DNA of 33,409 nucleotides from Nocardiopsis prasina DSM 43845. GTDB taxonomy: Bacteria; Actinomycetota; Actinomycetes; Streptosporangiales; Streptosporangiaceae. A program made the position numbers and the translations under genes. The notes under the pieces were generated by a model, which worked only from the letters and a program-made list of their open reading frames with translations, did no database searches and had not been told where the DNA came from. The stretch lies in NCBI RefSeq assembly GCF_000341265.1, contig NZ_ANAE01000181.1:1-33409 (forward strand), read 5' to 3'. Below are positions 1 to 7,530 of this stretch, in pieces (positions within the stretch are counted from its first letter, which is position 1; every line of letters starts with the position of its first letter).

Positions 1-78
1 TCGGGCGTCGGCCTCGGCCAGCCGGGTGTCGAGTTCGGTGACCAGGTCGGTCAGGCCAGCAAGGCTGTCACTCGCCAC
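1..78 (-). CDS. 5' end of a leftward gene cut by the window edge, product unknown
   Basis: Only the first 26 codons are inside the window, reading from a GTG at 78 toward base 1. The frame is open and is preceded by a very strong Shine-Dalgarno GGAGGAGG at 88-95, nine bases before the GTG, which makes a real start likely. The visible peptide (VASDSLAGLTDLV...) is a short leucine- and aspartate-rich helix and does not identify a family. The gene diverges from the IclR regulator. In Streptomyces a related IclR regulator (AllR) sits next to allantoin/glyoxylate genes, so this could be a metabolic gene controlled by its neighbour, but that is inference from context. Confidence 0.6.
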   Translation of the reverse strand, partial: MASDSLAGLTDLVTELDTRLAEADAR

Positions 79-161
79 GTGTCGTGTCCTCCTCCGTCGT
101 CGGTGCCGTCTCTCGGGGGTCAGTGAGAGCCCGGGCACTAATTTCTATATGCGGATAATAA

Positions 162-178
162 CTTCTGCGATTCGGAAG
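162..178. promoter_or_regulatory. Imperfect inverted repeat in the divergent iclR promoter region, possible operator
   Basis: A 17-bp imperfect palindrome (CTTC...GAAG outer arms, two mismatched inner pairs) lies in the 230-bp gap between the leftward gene starting at 78 and the IclR regulator. The surrounding stretch is noticeably more AT-rich than the rest of the window. IclR-family proteins usually bind palindromes in divergent intergenic regions, so the place is right. The repeat is short and could be chance. Confidence 0.25.
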
Positions 179-307
179 AACAAGGGTGCCGAGGACCCTG
201 CGGATCCGAACGCGAAGCTTCCGCACGCAACAGAGAGCGAAAACCTCCTTTCGTATTGCAGAATGAAGGGCGAGACCGCAGCGGCCCTCAGCATGGGAGC
301 ACGACCC

Positions 308-1114
308 TTGTCAGCCTCACAGATCCCCCGAACGGACCAGCCACGCCCTCCAGAGGAGACGGCCCGGCGCTCCGGTGGCGTGCAGTCACTCGACCGCGCC
401 TTCGCCCTGCTGGAGATCATGGCCGAGGCGGGCGGCGAGGCCTCCCTGAGTCAGCTCGCCGACTCCTCGGGCCTGCCCCTGCCCACCATCCACCGCATCA
501 TCCGCACCCTGGTCGGCAACGGCTACGTGCGCCAACTCCCGTCCCGCCGGTACGCCCTGGGCCCCCGTCTGATCGGGCTCGGTGACAAGGCGGCCCGCAT
601 GCTCGGCACCTGGGCCCGCCCCCACCTCGCCCAACTCGTGGAGGACCTCGGCGAGACCGCGAACCTCGCGATGCTCGACGGCGACAAGGTCATCTACGTC
701 GCCCAGGTCCCCTCACCCCACGCCATGCGCATGTTCACCGAGGTCGGCCGCCGCGTCCTGCCCCACTCCGCCGGGGTCGGCAAGGCCCTGCTGTCCCAGC
801 TCAGCGACGAGGAGGCCCTGGCCGCCGTCCGCCGCACCGGGATGCCCGCCGCCACCGAACGCACCATCACCGACCCCGACGCCTTCCTCGCCGAACTGCG
901 GCGCATCCGCGAGACCGGGTACGCGATCGACGACGGCGAACAGGAGGTGGGCGTGCGATGCGTGGCCGTCCCCGTCAAGGACGCCCCCTCCGGCATGGCC
1001 GTGTCGGTGTCCGGACCCGAAGCCCGCGTGGGCTGGGACTTCGTGGACCACGCCGCACCCATCGTGCAGCGGTGCGCCCGGGTCCTGGCCACCGACCTCA
1101 ACAACCAGAGCTGA
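308..1114 (+). CDS. IclR-family transcriptional regulator
   Basis: The protein has an N-terminal winged helix (about residues 15-75, from GGVQSLDRAF through the NGYVRQ wing) followed by an IclR effector-binding domain (about 90-265) containing the typical PHSAGVGKALL and GYAIDDGEQEVGVRC segments. It resembles the actinobacterial AllR-like group next to allantoin or glyoxylate genes in Streptomyces, so a small carboxylic-acid effector such as glyoxylate is possible but unproven. The start is uncertain. A TTG at 308 has GGGAG (295-299) eight bases upstream and gives 268 aa; ATGs at 263 and 293 are in frame but lack a Shine-Dalgarno. It diverges from the gene at 1-78 and converges on era, with a strong hairpin between. 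Confidence 0.9.
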   Translation: MSASQIPRTDQPRPPEETARRSGGVQSLDRAFALLEIMAEAGGEASLSQLADSSGLPLPTIHRIIRTLVGNGYVRQLPSRRYALGPRLIGLGDKAARMLGTWARPHLAQLVEDLGETANLAMLDGDKVIYVAQVPSPHAMRMFTEVGRRVLPHSAGVGKALLSQLSDEEALAAVRRTGMPAATERTITDPDAFLAELRRIRETGYAIDDGEQEVGVRCVAVPVKDAPSGMAVSVSGPEARVGWDFVDHAAPIVQRCARVLATDLNNQS

Positions 1115-1124
1115 CTCACACCAC

Positions 1125-1164
1125 GACGAGGGGGCGTGACCACATGTGGTCACGCCCCCTCGTC
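1125..1164. terminator. Perfect 40-bp palindrome, bidirectional terminator between iclR and era
   Basis: Bases 1125-1144 are the exact reverse complement of 1145-1164, with no mismatch and no spacer. It lies 11 bases after the iclR stop and 19 bases past the era stop, where two convergent genes need termination. The arms are G/C-rich; no T tract follows on either side, which is common for actinobacterial terminators. Confidence 0.8.
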
Positions 1165-1182
1165 CGCTTCGAGACCGCCGAA

Positions 1183-2151
1183 CTACGTCTGCTGGTCGAA
1201 GCCCAGCTTGCGCAGCTGCTTGGGGTCGCGCTGCCAGTCCTTGGCCACCCGCACCCGCAGGTCCAGGAAGACCCGCTGCCCGAGCAGCCCCTCGATCTGC
1301 TTGCGGGCCCGCGAGCCCACGTCACGCAGACGCGAACCCTTGGAGCCGATCACGATCGCCTTCTGGCTGGGGCGCTCCACGTACAGCGACGCGTAGATGT
1401 CCACCAGCTCCTTGCCGGGCTTGGTGTTCTCCCGCTCGTACATCTCGTCCACGACCACCGCGATCGAGTGCGGGAGCTCGTCCCGGACACCCTCCAGGGC
1501 GGCCTCGCGGACCAGCTCCGCCACGAGCATCTCGTCCGGTTCGTCCGTGAGGTCGCCGTCCGGGTACAGCGGCGGCCCCTTCGGCAGGTGCGAGCACAGC
1601 ACGTCCGTGACCGTGTCCAGCTGGAACTCCCCGCGCGCGGACACCGGCACGATGTCGGCCCAGTCGCCCAGTTCGTTCACGGCCATCAGGTGCTCCCCGA
1701 CCGCCGCCCGGTCCACCAGGTCGGTCTTGGTCACCAGCGCGACCACCGGGGTGTTGGTCTGCTCGGCCAGCTCCTTGGCGATGTAGGTGTCACCGCGCCC
1801 GATCGGCTCGTTGGCCGGCAGACAGAACGCGATCACGTCCACCTCGACCAACGTGGACCGCACCAGCGAGTCCAACCGCTCCCCCAGCAGGGTGCGGGGC
1901 TTGTGCAGACCGGGCGTGTCCACGATGATCAGCTGCGCGTCCGGCCGGTGCACGATGCCGCGCACCGTCCGCCGGGTGGTCTGCGGCCGGTTGCTGGTGA
2001 TCGCCACCTTCTGCCCGACCAGCGCGTTCATCAGGGTGGACTTGCCCACGTTCGGGCGGCCCACGAAGCAGGCGAAACCGCTCCGGAAGCCCTCCGGGAA
2101 GGAGAGCGGTTCCAGCGGCACGCGGAGCTTCTCAAGGTCGAGGTCGTTCAT
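1183..2151 (-). CDS. era: GTPase Era, ribosome assembly factor
   Basis: Era binds the 3' end of 16S rRNA during 30S maturation. The 322-aa product shows the G-protein motifs in order: G1 GRPNVGKS (31-38), G2 PQTTR (56-60), G3 DTPG (78-81), G4 TKTD (141-144) and a SAR G5. The C-terminal KH domain has the IGSKGSRL loop that contacts RNA. G4 begins with Thr rather than the usual Asn. It is the last gene of the leftward ybeY, corC, deaminase-like, era string; the start lies nine bases after the stop of the upstream gene, consistent with co-transcription. YbeY and RsmE in the same block also act on 16S rRNA. Confidence 0.97.
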   Translation of the reverse strand: MNDLDLEKLRVPLEPLSFPEGFRSGFACFVGRPNVGKSTLMNALVGQKVAITSNRPQTTRRTVRGIVHRPDAQLIIVDTPGLHKPRTLLGERLDSLVRSTLVEVDVIAFCLPANEPIGRGDTYIAKELAEQTNTPVVALVTKTDLVDRAAVGEHLMAVNELGDWADIVPVSARGEFQLDTVTDVLCSHLPKGPPLYPDGDLTDEPDEMLVAELVREAALEGVRDELPHSIAVVVDEMYERENTKPGKELVDIYASLYVERPSQKAIVIGSKGSRLRDVGSRARKQIEGLLGQRVFLDLRVRVAKDWQRDPKQLRKLGFDQQT

Positions 2152-2160
2152 CGGTCCTTC

Positions 2161-2505
2161 TCAACGCCGGGCGATGTTCGCGGGCACCCCGTCGGGGGCC
2201 GCGATCACCACCAGCTGGGTCTTCAGGTCGTCCGCCACCGCGCGGTCGGCCTCGGTCAGCTCCTTGGCCTGGGTGACGACCACCGCGGCCTCCAGGGCGG
2301 AGGCCTCGCTGGAGGCCGCCGCGGCCACGGCGGCCTGGAGCGCGCTCAGCTGGAGCGAGGGCAGCGACACCGTGGTGGCCACGTACGTGCGCCCGGTCTC
2401 GTCGCGTACCGCGGCGCCCTCGGCTGCCGCGTTCCGTGCCCGGGAGGCCCGCGCGAGGGTGATCAGCTTGGCGTCCTCGGGGCCGAGTCCCGTCGTGTCC
2501 GTCAC
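2161..2505 (-). CDS. Cytidine-deaminase-fold protein without zinc ligands
   Basis: The 114-aa protein has the helix-strand pattern of the cytidine deaminase family: a GAAVRDETGRTYVATTV strand pair followed by an alanine-rich helix and a C-terminal strand. The catalytic CHAE-type and PCxxC zinc motifs are absent: the product contains no cysteine or histidine at all. It is therefore probably not a deaminase. Similar short proteins annotated as cytidine deaminase sit beside era in other actinobacteria, which suggests a conserved non-catalytic role linked to this operon. Its GTG start at 2505 overlaps the TGA of the upstream corC-like gene (GTGA), so translation is probably coupled. Confidence 0.8.
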   Translation of the reverse strand: MTDTTGLGPEDAKLITLARASRARNAAAEGAAVRDETGRTYVATTVSLPSLQLSALQAAVAAAASSEASALEAAVVVTQAKELTEADRAVADDLKTQLVVIAAPDGVPANIARR

Positions 2506-3866
2506 TGGTCCGTGCTCCTTACGTCGTGGTCGTGGCCCTGGTCCCCTTCGGGGGCGAGCCGCTCCACCAGCACCGTCGTCATCCGGTTGCGGCGGCTGCT
2601 CTTGCCCTCCAGGGTGAGCCGGAGTCCAGCGTATTCTGCCTGGGCGCCGCCCGCCGGGACGCGACCCAGCACGAACGCCACCAGGCCGCCCACGGTCTCC
2701 ACGTCGGAGACCTCCAGGTCGCGCTCGGGGAAGAGTTCGGCCAGCTCACCCAGGGGCAGTCGCGCGGTGACCCGCACACGGTCGTCGTCCAGCCAGTCCA
2801 CCGGGGCGATCTCGTGGTCGTACTCGTCGGTGATCTCGCCGACGATCTCCTCCACGATGTCCTCCAGCGTGACGAGCCCGGCGGTGCCGCCGTACTCGTC
2901 GATCGCCACCGCCACGTGGTTGCGGCGCTTCTGCATCTCCCGCAGGAGTTCGTCGATGGGCTTGGTGTCGGGCACGAACGTGGCGTCACGCATCACGTCC
3001 CCGGCGGTCAGGGGCACGTCGTCCGCGCCCCCGGCGGCCGCAGCCCAGCGGTCGCGCAGGCGCTCCACCAGGTCCTTGAGGTAGATGATGCCGACCACGT
3101 CGTCCTCGTCCTCACCGGTGACCGGGATACGCGAGTACCCGCTGGCCATGGCGAGCGAGAGGACCGCGTCGGCGTCCGCGTCACGGCCCGTGAAGACGAT
3201 GTCGGGCCGGGGCACCATCACCTCGCGCACGGAGGTGTCGTCCAGCTTGAACACCGAGTGGATCATCTGGCGCTCCTCGGGGTCGATCACCTCCCCCTGC
3301 TCGGCCAGATCGACGAGCTGACGCAGCTCCACCTCGGTGCTGAACGGGCCGTCCCGGTCGCCCTTGCCGCGCGGGGTGAGCGCGCGGCCCGCCCCCACCA
3401 GCAGACGGGCCAGCGGACCCAGCACCACCTGGAGCGGGTACACGACCGTCGCGCTGGCCCGGGCCAGAGGACCGGCGAACTGGCGGCCGAGGATGCGCGG
3501 CGTGACCGCGATCAGGACGCACTCCACCACGACCATCGCCACGGCGGTGAGCACCAGGGCGGGCCAGTCAGCTCCCAGCAGGAAGACCATGCCCACCACG
3601 GCGGCGAGCACGGCGCAGACCTCGCACACCACACGCAGGAAGAGCAGCATGTTCAGGTGCTCGGTGGGATTGACCCGCACCCGCTCCCACGCGGCGCGCA
3701 CCCGTGCGGGGCGCTCGGCGTGGGCGTCCTCCATGCCCATGGAGATCACTCGGGTGACGGCGACCTCGGCCGCCACCAGGAAACCGGCCACCGCGGTCAG
3801 GAGGAGGGCGGCCGCCAGGGACACCGACCACACCACGGGGTCACCCGTGGCCAGCGACGCGCTCAT
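2502..3866 (-). CDS. CorC/HlyC-family membrane protein (DUF21, CBS pair, CorC_HlyC)
   Basis: The 454-aa protein starts with a DUF21 membrane domain (about 1-190, with hydrophobic segments near 14-34, 95-115 and 115-135). A tandem CBS pair follows (about 210-340, with VREVMVPRPD and the RIPV...DDVVGIIYLKDL pattern), then an EYGGTAGLVTLEDIVEEIVGEI segment and a C-terminal CorC_HlyC domain (about 355-440). Members of this family are linked to magnesium or cobalt transport; a haemolysin role is historical. The ATG at 3866 overlaps the ybeY stop as ATGA, and the gene's own stop overlaps the next GTG, so three genes are chained by overlaps. Transport substrate cannot be read from sequence. Confidence 0.93.
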   Translation of the reverse strand: MSASLATGDPVVWSVSLAAALLLTAVAGFLVAAEVAVTRVISMGMEDAHAERPARVRAAWERVRVNPTEHLNMLLFLRVVCEVCAVLAAVVGMVFLLGADWPALVLTAVAMVVVECVLIAVTPRILGRQFAGPLARASATVVYPLQVVLGPLARLLVGAGRALTPRGKGDRDGPFSTEVELRQLVDLAEQGEVIDPEERQMIHSVFKLDDTSVREVMVPRPDIVFTGRDADADAVLSLAMASGYSRIPVTGEDEDDVVGIIYLKDLVERLRDRWAAAAGGADDVPLTAGDVMRDATFVPDTKPIDELLREMQKRRNHVAVAIDEYGGTAGLVTLEDIVEEIVGEITDEYDHEIAPVDWLDDDRVRVTARLPLGELAELFPERDLEVSDVETVGGLVAFVLGRVPAGGAQAEYAGLRLTLEGKSSRRNRMTTVLVERLAPEGDQGHDHDVRSTDQ

Positions 3867-4360
3867 CGGGCGCTCTCGTCCCCTTCGGTCGTCCCCTCGG
3901 CGGCGGCCTCGCGCTCATTCCAGGCGGCGAGGATCTCACCCTGGAGGCCGAACATCTCCTTGTGCTCCTCGGGCTCGGCGTGGTCGTAGCCGAGCAGGTG
4001 GAGGATGCCGTGCGTGCACAGCAGGTCGATCTCGGCCCGGGTTCCGTGACCGGCCTTCTCGCCCTGGCGCTCGGCCACCTGCGGGCAGATGATCACGTCA
4101 CCGAGCACACCGGGCTCGCTGGTGCGTCCGGGACCGCCGGGGCGCAGTTCGTCCATGGGGAACGAGAGCACGTCGGTGGGGCCGGGCTCGTCCATCCAGC
4201 GCACGTGGAGGTCGGTCATGGGTCCTTCGTCCACCAGCACGACCGACAGCTCGGCCAACGGGTGCACCCGCATGGCGTCGAGCACGTGCCGGGCCAGACG
4301 GGAGAGTCGCTCCTCGTCCACGGTGGTGACGCCGGACTCGTTGGCGACGTCGATACTCAT
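3863..4360 (-). CDS. ybeY: Endoribonuclease YbeY, rRNA maturation factor
   Basis: YbeY is a zinc-dependent RNase involved in 16S rRNA 3'-end maturation and ribosome quality control. The 165-aa product carries the signature HGILHLLGYDH, whose His117, His121 and His127 bind the metal. The N-terminal part has the family's strand pattern and PTDVLSFPMDE. The ATG at 4360 gives the usual family length; an open frame extends upstream but passes through a hairpin and is not YbeY-like. It follows phoH by 136 bases and overlaps the corC-like gene. The phoH-ybeY pair is widely conserved. Confidence 0.96.
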   Translation of the reverse strand: MSIDVANESGVTTVDEERLSRLARHVLDAMRVHPLAELSVVLVDEGPMTDLHVRWMDEPGPTDVLSFPMDELRPGGPGRTSEPGVLGDVIICPQVAERQGEKAGHGTRAEIDLLCTHGILHLLGYDHAEPEEHKEMFGLQGEILAAWNEREAAAEGTTEGDESAR

Positions 4361-4438
4361 CGGTTGCGGCTGCCTCACTTGGATTCGGTGTGGGTCGGCG
4401 GGGTCGCTCCGCCTGGCGCCCGGGGAGGGGCGCCCACC

Positions 4439-4481
4439 GACACCGGTGGGCCCGCACGGGGCGGGCCCACCGGCCGGTGTC
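4439..4481 (-). terminator. Strong bulged hairpin between phoH and ybeY
   Basis: A 17-bp G/C stem (left arm 4439-4455, right arm 4461-4481 with a 4-base CCGG bulge, loop 4456-4460) starts 15 bases after the phoH stop on the leftward strand. There is no U tract. Because ybeY and corC appear to continue the transcript, it may be an attenuating terminator or an mRNA-stabilising structure. Confidence 0.5.
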
Positions 4482-4496
4482 ACTACGTACTTCTTC

Positions 4497-6680
4497 TCAG
4501 TCTGCCCGGTGTTCGGGGCCCTCGGCGCCGTCGCCCCGGTCCTTCGGGGTGTCACCGCCCCTGCGCCGTCCGCCGCGCGGCCCCGGCCGGCCCCGGTCTG
4601 CGTCGCTCCGGCCGCCCTGATCGGCGTCGTAGCGCCCGTAGGCGTCGACGATCTGCCCCACCAGGCGGTGTCGCACGACGTCCTCACTGGTCAGTCGGCA
4701 GAAGGCGATGTCGTCGATATCACGCAGGATGTTCTCGATGGTCCGGAGCCCGCTCGTCTGCCCGCCGGGCAGGTCCACCTGGGTGACGTCACCGGTGACC
4801 ACGATCTTCGACCCGAAGCCGAGCCGCGTGAGGAACATCTTCATCTGCTCGGGCGAGGTGTTCTGCGCCTCGTCCAGGATGATGAAGGAATCGTTGAGTG
4901 TGTTGTGCGTGAGCAGGAAGTCCTCGGTGACGTAGAGGGAGTCCTCCGCCGCCACCTGGATGCACACGCACTCCTCGCTTCCGGCCGGTTCGACGGAGTC
5001 GACGAAGCGCATCGGGCGTCCCCCACCGGTCGCGTCGTACTTCTCCCTCTTGCGTCGGAGCCGGAAGGGCTGAACTCCCTCGGGCAGACGCAGGTCGAGG
5101 CCATGGGTGTCCTTGCGGTAGAAGACCTCCCGTCCCCGGGCGAGGCCCGGCGCACGCCCCTCGGCTGGGCGGGAACGCTCGTAGACCACGCCTCCGAGAG
5201 ACCGGACCAGGAAGGTCACCGCGTCACGCAGGTGCGGGGACGTCGTTCCGTACTGCACGCGGCAGGTGCGCCCCGCTTGTGTGACCGGTCCCCCGTCGGA
5301 GTCGAGCAGGCCCTGGAGCAGGGCCAACCTCACCTCGGCCGTGTTGTAAAGGTAGTCGTCCGGTACGAACTTCGTGTCGGACCTGGTCCCGCACAGTCCC
5401 AGGTCGCGCATGATCGCCGTCACCGGGTTGGCGATGGTGATCACGTCACCCGGCGCGCTCTCGCGGTTGAGAACGTAGTCCACACCGGACTTGTGCCTGA
5501 CGCGAACTCCGGGAAGAAGCGTGTCGAGTGCCTCGGCCAGCTCGGGGTCCTTGGTCGCGAAACTCGGTGTGGTCGAACCAGTGAGGCAACCGTCCCCGAG
5601 GAGCAGGCCCAAGGCGTAGGCGTCCATGGGTACCTCCCGTTCCGGGAAGGCCACGGGCTCGCTGAGCAGAGGGAGCTCGTACCGGCGGTAGTGCGAGCTG
5701 CGCAGCCCGCTCTCGACGATCTCCTTGGCGGTGAGCACCCTGGGCGGCTTGCCTCTGCGTGCGTCGTCCCTGGTCCGGACGGTCCACAGATGGTCCTCTG
5801 AGCACAGCGTGGAGGCACCGTCCTGTGAGGAGAAACGGTAGGTCGCCTTCTCCCCCTGCGGGTACACCCCGATCACCGGGGTCGGTCGCCCGTCAGAGCC
5901 CGTCACCAGGTCACCGACCCGGAGGTCACCGATGGGCCGGAACCCCTCCGGGGTCAGCACCTTGGTGTGCAGTGGCTGCGCCCGACCCCGCATGTACGCC
6001 AGGGGGGCGACCTCGATGGTTCCGGCCGCCATCAGCTTGGGGATGGAGTCCGGGTCGAGCATGTCGTGCAGGGCGTCGTACAGCGGACGCAGGTACGGGT
6101 CGATCTTGTCGTACAGGGTGCCGGGCAGGAACCCCAGGCGCTCCCCGGCCTCGACGGCGGGCCGGGTGAGGATGATCCGGTTGACCTCCTTGTCCTGGAG
6201 GGCCTTCACCGCCTTGGCCATGGCCAGGTAGGTCTTTCCGGTGCCCGCCGGGCCGATGCCGAACACCACGGTGCGCTCGTCGATGATGTCGACGTACCGC
6301 TTCTGGTTCAGCGTCTTGGGGCGGATGGTCTTGCCCCGGTTGGACAGGATGTTGGTGGTCAGCACGTCCGCGGGGCGTTCCTTGCCCGGCGAGCGCAGCA
6401 TGTGGATCATGCGCTCGATGGTGTCGGGGGTGACGTGGGTGCCGCTCTTGGCGAGCTCGATCAGCTCCTCCACGAGGCGGACCACCACGGCCGTCTCCTC
6501 GGGGGTGCCGCTGATCGTGAACTCGTTGCCACGGACGTGGATGTCGCTCTTGAAGGACCGCTCCAGCGCCCGGAGGAGCTCGTCCCCCGAACCCAGCAGG
6601 CTGATCATCGTGTGTTCGTCCGGAACCACGACCTTGACCTGGGTCTCCGGGTCCTGGTTCGTGTGAGTTGACTCGGCCAT
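4497..6680 (-). CDS. phoH: PhoH-family ATPase precursor interrupted by an intein
   Basis: The 727-aa reading frame encodes a PhoH-like P-loop ATPase of 367 aa interrupted by a 360-aa intein (residues 234-593). The N-terminal region (about 15-80) is KH-like; Walker A is [10 protein letters not shown] (141-150); Walker B is IILDEAQN (600-607, after the intein); a later [12 protein letters not shown] motif (627-637) follows. The C-terminal tail (about 688-727) is a low-complexity Arg/Asp/Gly run. Without splicing the two Walker motifs would be about 450 residues apart, so activity should require intein removal. PhoH proteins are ATP-binding RNA helicase-like or RNA-associated proteins, often beside ybeY as here. 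Shine-Dalgarno is weak (AAGG, eight bases before the ATG). Confidence 0.95.
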   Translation of the reverse strand: MAESTHTNQDPETQVKVVVPDEHTMISLLGSGDELLRALERSFKSDIHVRGNEFTISGTPEETAVVVRLVEELIELAKSGTHVTPDTIERMIHMLRSPGKERPADVLTTNILSNRGKTIRPKTLNQKRYVDIIDERTVVFGIGPAGTGKTYLAMAKAVKALQDKEVNRIILTRPAVEAGERLGFLPGTLYDKIDPYLRPLYDALHDMLDPDSIPKLMAAGTIEVAPLAYMRGRAQPLHTKVLTPEGFRPIGDLRVGDLVTGSDGRPTPVIGVYPQGEKATYRFSSQDGASTLCSEDHLWTVRTRDDARRGKPPRVLTAKEIVESGLRSSHYRRYELPLLSEPVAFPEREVPMDAYALGLLLGDGCLTGSTTPSFATKDPELAEALDTLLPGVRVRHKSGVDYVLNRESAPGDVITIANPVTAIMRDLGLCGTRSDTKFVPDDYLYNTAEVRLALLQGLLDSDGGPVTQAGRTCRVQYGTTSPHLRDAVTFLVRSLGGVVYERSRPAEGRAPGLARGREVFYRKDTHGLDLRLPEGVQPFRLRRKREKYDATGGGRPMRFVDSVEPAGSEECVCIQVAAEDSLYVTEDFLLTHNTLNDSFIILDEAQNTSPEQMKMFLTRLGFGSKIVVTGDVTQVDLPGGQTSGLRTIENILRDIDDIAFCRLTSEDVVRHRLVGQIVDAYGRYDADQGGRSDADRGRPGPRGGRRRGGDTPKDRGDGAEGPEHRAD
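4902..5981 (-). mobile_element. Class 3-type intein with LAGLIDADG homing endonuclease, in PhoH
   Basis: Residues 234-593 of the PhoH frame interrupt the normally contiguous MRGR/TLNDSF junction just before Walker B. The insert begins with Ala (AQPLHTKVL), not Cys or Ser, and ends with His-Asn before a Thr. Block B contains SEDHLW (Trp299), block F contains VCIQV (Cys573), and the +1 residue is Thr594. Trp, Cys and Thr at these places are the signature of class 3 inteins, in which the block F Cys replaces the N-terminal nucleophile. LGLLLGDG (357-364) and [10 protein letters not shown] (454-463) are the two LAGLIDADG motifs, each with its Asp, so the homing endonuclease may be active. The block looks lower in G/C and less codon-biased than its flanks, consistent with horizontal acquisition. 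Confidence 0.93.
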
Positions 6681-6764
6681 GGTGTGGCCTTGCGGCCGCT
6701 GTCCCTACCCTTCGGTCACGGCCCCGGGGTCGGTCGCCCGGGGTTCCTCGCGGACGGGCCGCAC

Positions 6765-6791
6765 ACCGTGTTCGACGGTGTCGAACACGGT
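6765..6791. promoter_or_regulatory. Perfect 11-bp inverted repeat upstream of phoH
   Basis: Arms at 6765-6775 and 6781-6791 are exact reverse complements separated by five bases. It lies 85 bases upstream of the phoH ATG and about 95 bases after the HIT-gene stop. The G/C content of the arms is moderate, so it reads more like a protein-binding site than a terminator, but either is possible. The remainder of 6681-6886 shows no gene. Confidence 0.45.
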
Positions 6792-6886
6792 CACCACGGG
6801 TGTGTGGGACAACCGAAGTGGCCGGTGGGGCCCGTCCGCGAGTCTACCAACCAGGGCCCGGGGGGCTCGATGGATTATCGCTCCGC

Positions 6887-7237
6887 CTACCCGGGGGGCC
6901 AGTTCAGCCCGCGACCGCCGAGCACGTGGGCGTGCAGGTGGAACACGGTCTGCCCGGCGCCGGCCCCGGTGTTGAACACCATCCGGTACCCGGACTCCAC
7001 CACACCCTCGTTCCTGGCCACCTCGTGGGCCTCCCTCACCAGGGCGTCGAGCAGCCCCGTGTCGGTGGCCGCGGCAGCGGCGGCGTCGGCGTGGTGCTCG
7101 CGGGGGACGACCAGGACGTGGGTGGGCGCCTGGGGGTTGATGTCGCGGAACGCCACCGTGCGCTCCCCCTCACGGACGATCTCCGCTGGAACCTCGCCCT
7201 TCACGATCTTGCAGAAAAGGCAGTCGGGGTCGACCAT
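6887..7237 (-). CDS. HIT-family protein (histidine triad nucleotide hydrolase)
   Basis: The 116-aa product has the full histidine triad HLHAHVL (His100, His102, His104; the middle His is the nucleophile), the upstream QTVFH segment and an N-terminal CLFCKI segment of the kind that binds zinc in the HinT branch. Such enzymes hydrolyse adenosine phosphoramidates and aminoacyl-adenylates. The ATG at 7237 has GGAAGG upstream at good spacing. The gene lies between rsmE and phoH, its usual place in actinobacterial genomes, except that a rightward sigma-factor pair now separates it from rsmE. Its end is followed by 206 bases without a gene before phoH. Confidence 0.95.
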   Translation of the reverse strand: MVDPDCLFCKIVKGEVPAEIVREGERTVAFRDINPQAPTHVLVVPREHHADAAAAAATDTGLLDALVREAHEVARNEGVVESGYRMVFNTGAGAGQTVFHLHAHVLGGRGLNWPPG

Positions 7238-7530
7238 CGCTCACCTTCCGTCACGCGGCCGCGCGCTCCGTGGCGGCACCGCTCTCTCGGTTCTCGGATT
7301 GTCCGCTGACCATGATGCCGCAGGTGCCCGGAACGCCGCAGGTACGCGACCCACGAGGAGATGAACCCTCAACCTTTCCGCAACCGTTCCGATCCGCGTT
7401 CCCCTCCAGCCACCGATCGGGGCGCGATAGTCTTTGTCTCCGTGCGCGTCAGGCTGTGGGCAACGCCCCGCTGTTCGGCCACGTCCGACGTGTTCGGATC
7501 GGAACGCACGTCTACTGGAAATGATGAGGT
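7238..7530. promoter_or_regulatory. Divergent promoter region of the HIT gene and the sigma factor gene
   Basis: This 293-base gap separates two divergent starts and holds no convincing gene. It must contain both promoters. A near-palindrome (GTTCgGATCgGAAC, one mismatched pair) at 7492-7505 lies 26-40 bases before the sigma-factor ATG, and a TAGTCT at 7428-7433 is a possible -10 without a good -35. GGAAC-type elements used by ECF sigma factors occur at 7501-7505, but no convincing spacing to a -10 was found. Confidence 0.4.

Noticed and set aside
6766-6790. LexA (SOS) box
   Set aside because: Actinobacterial SOS boxes read TCGAAC-N4-GTTCGA; here the half-sites are in the opposite order (TTCGA-N5-TCGAA).
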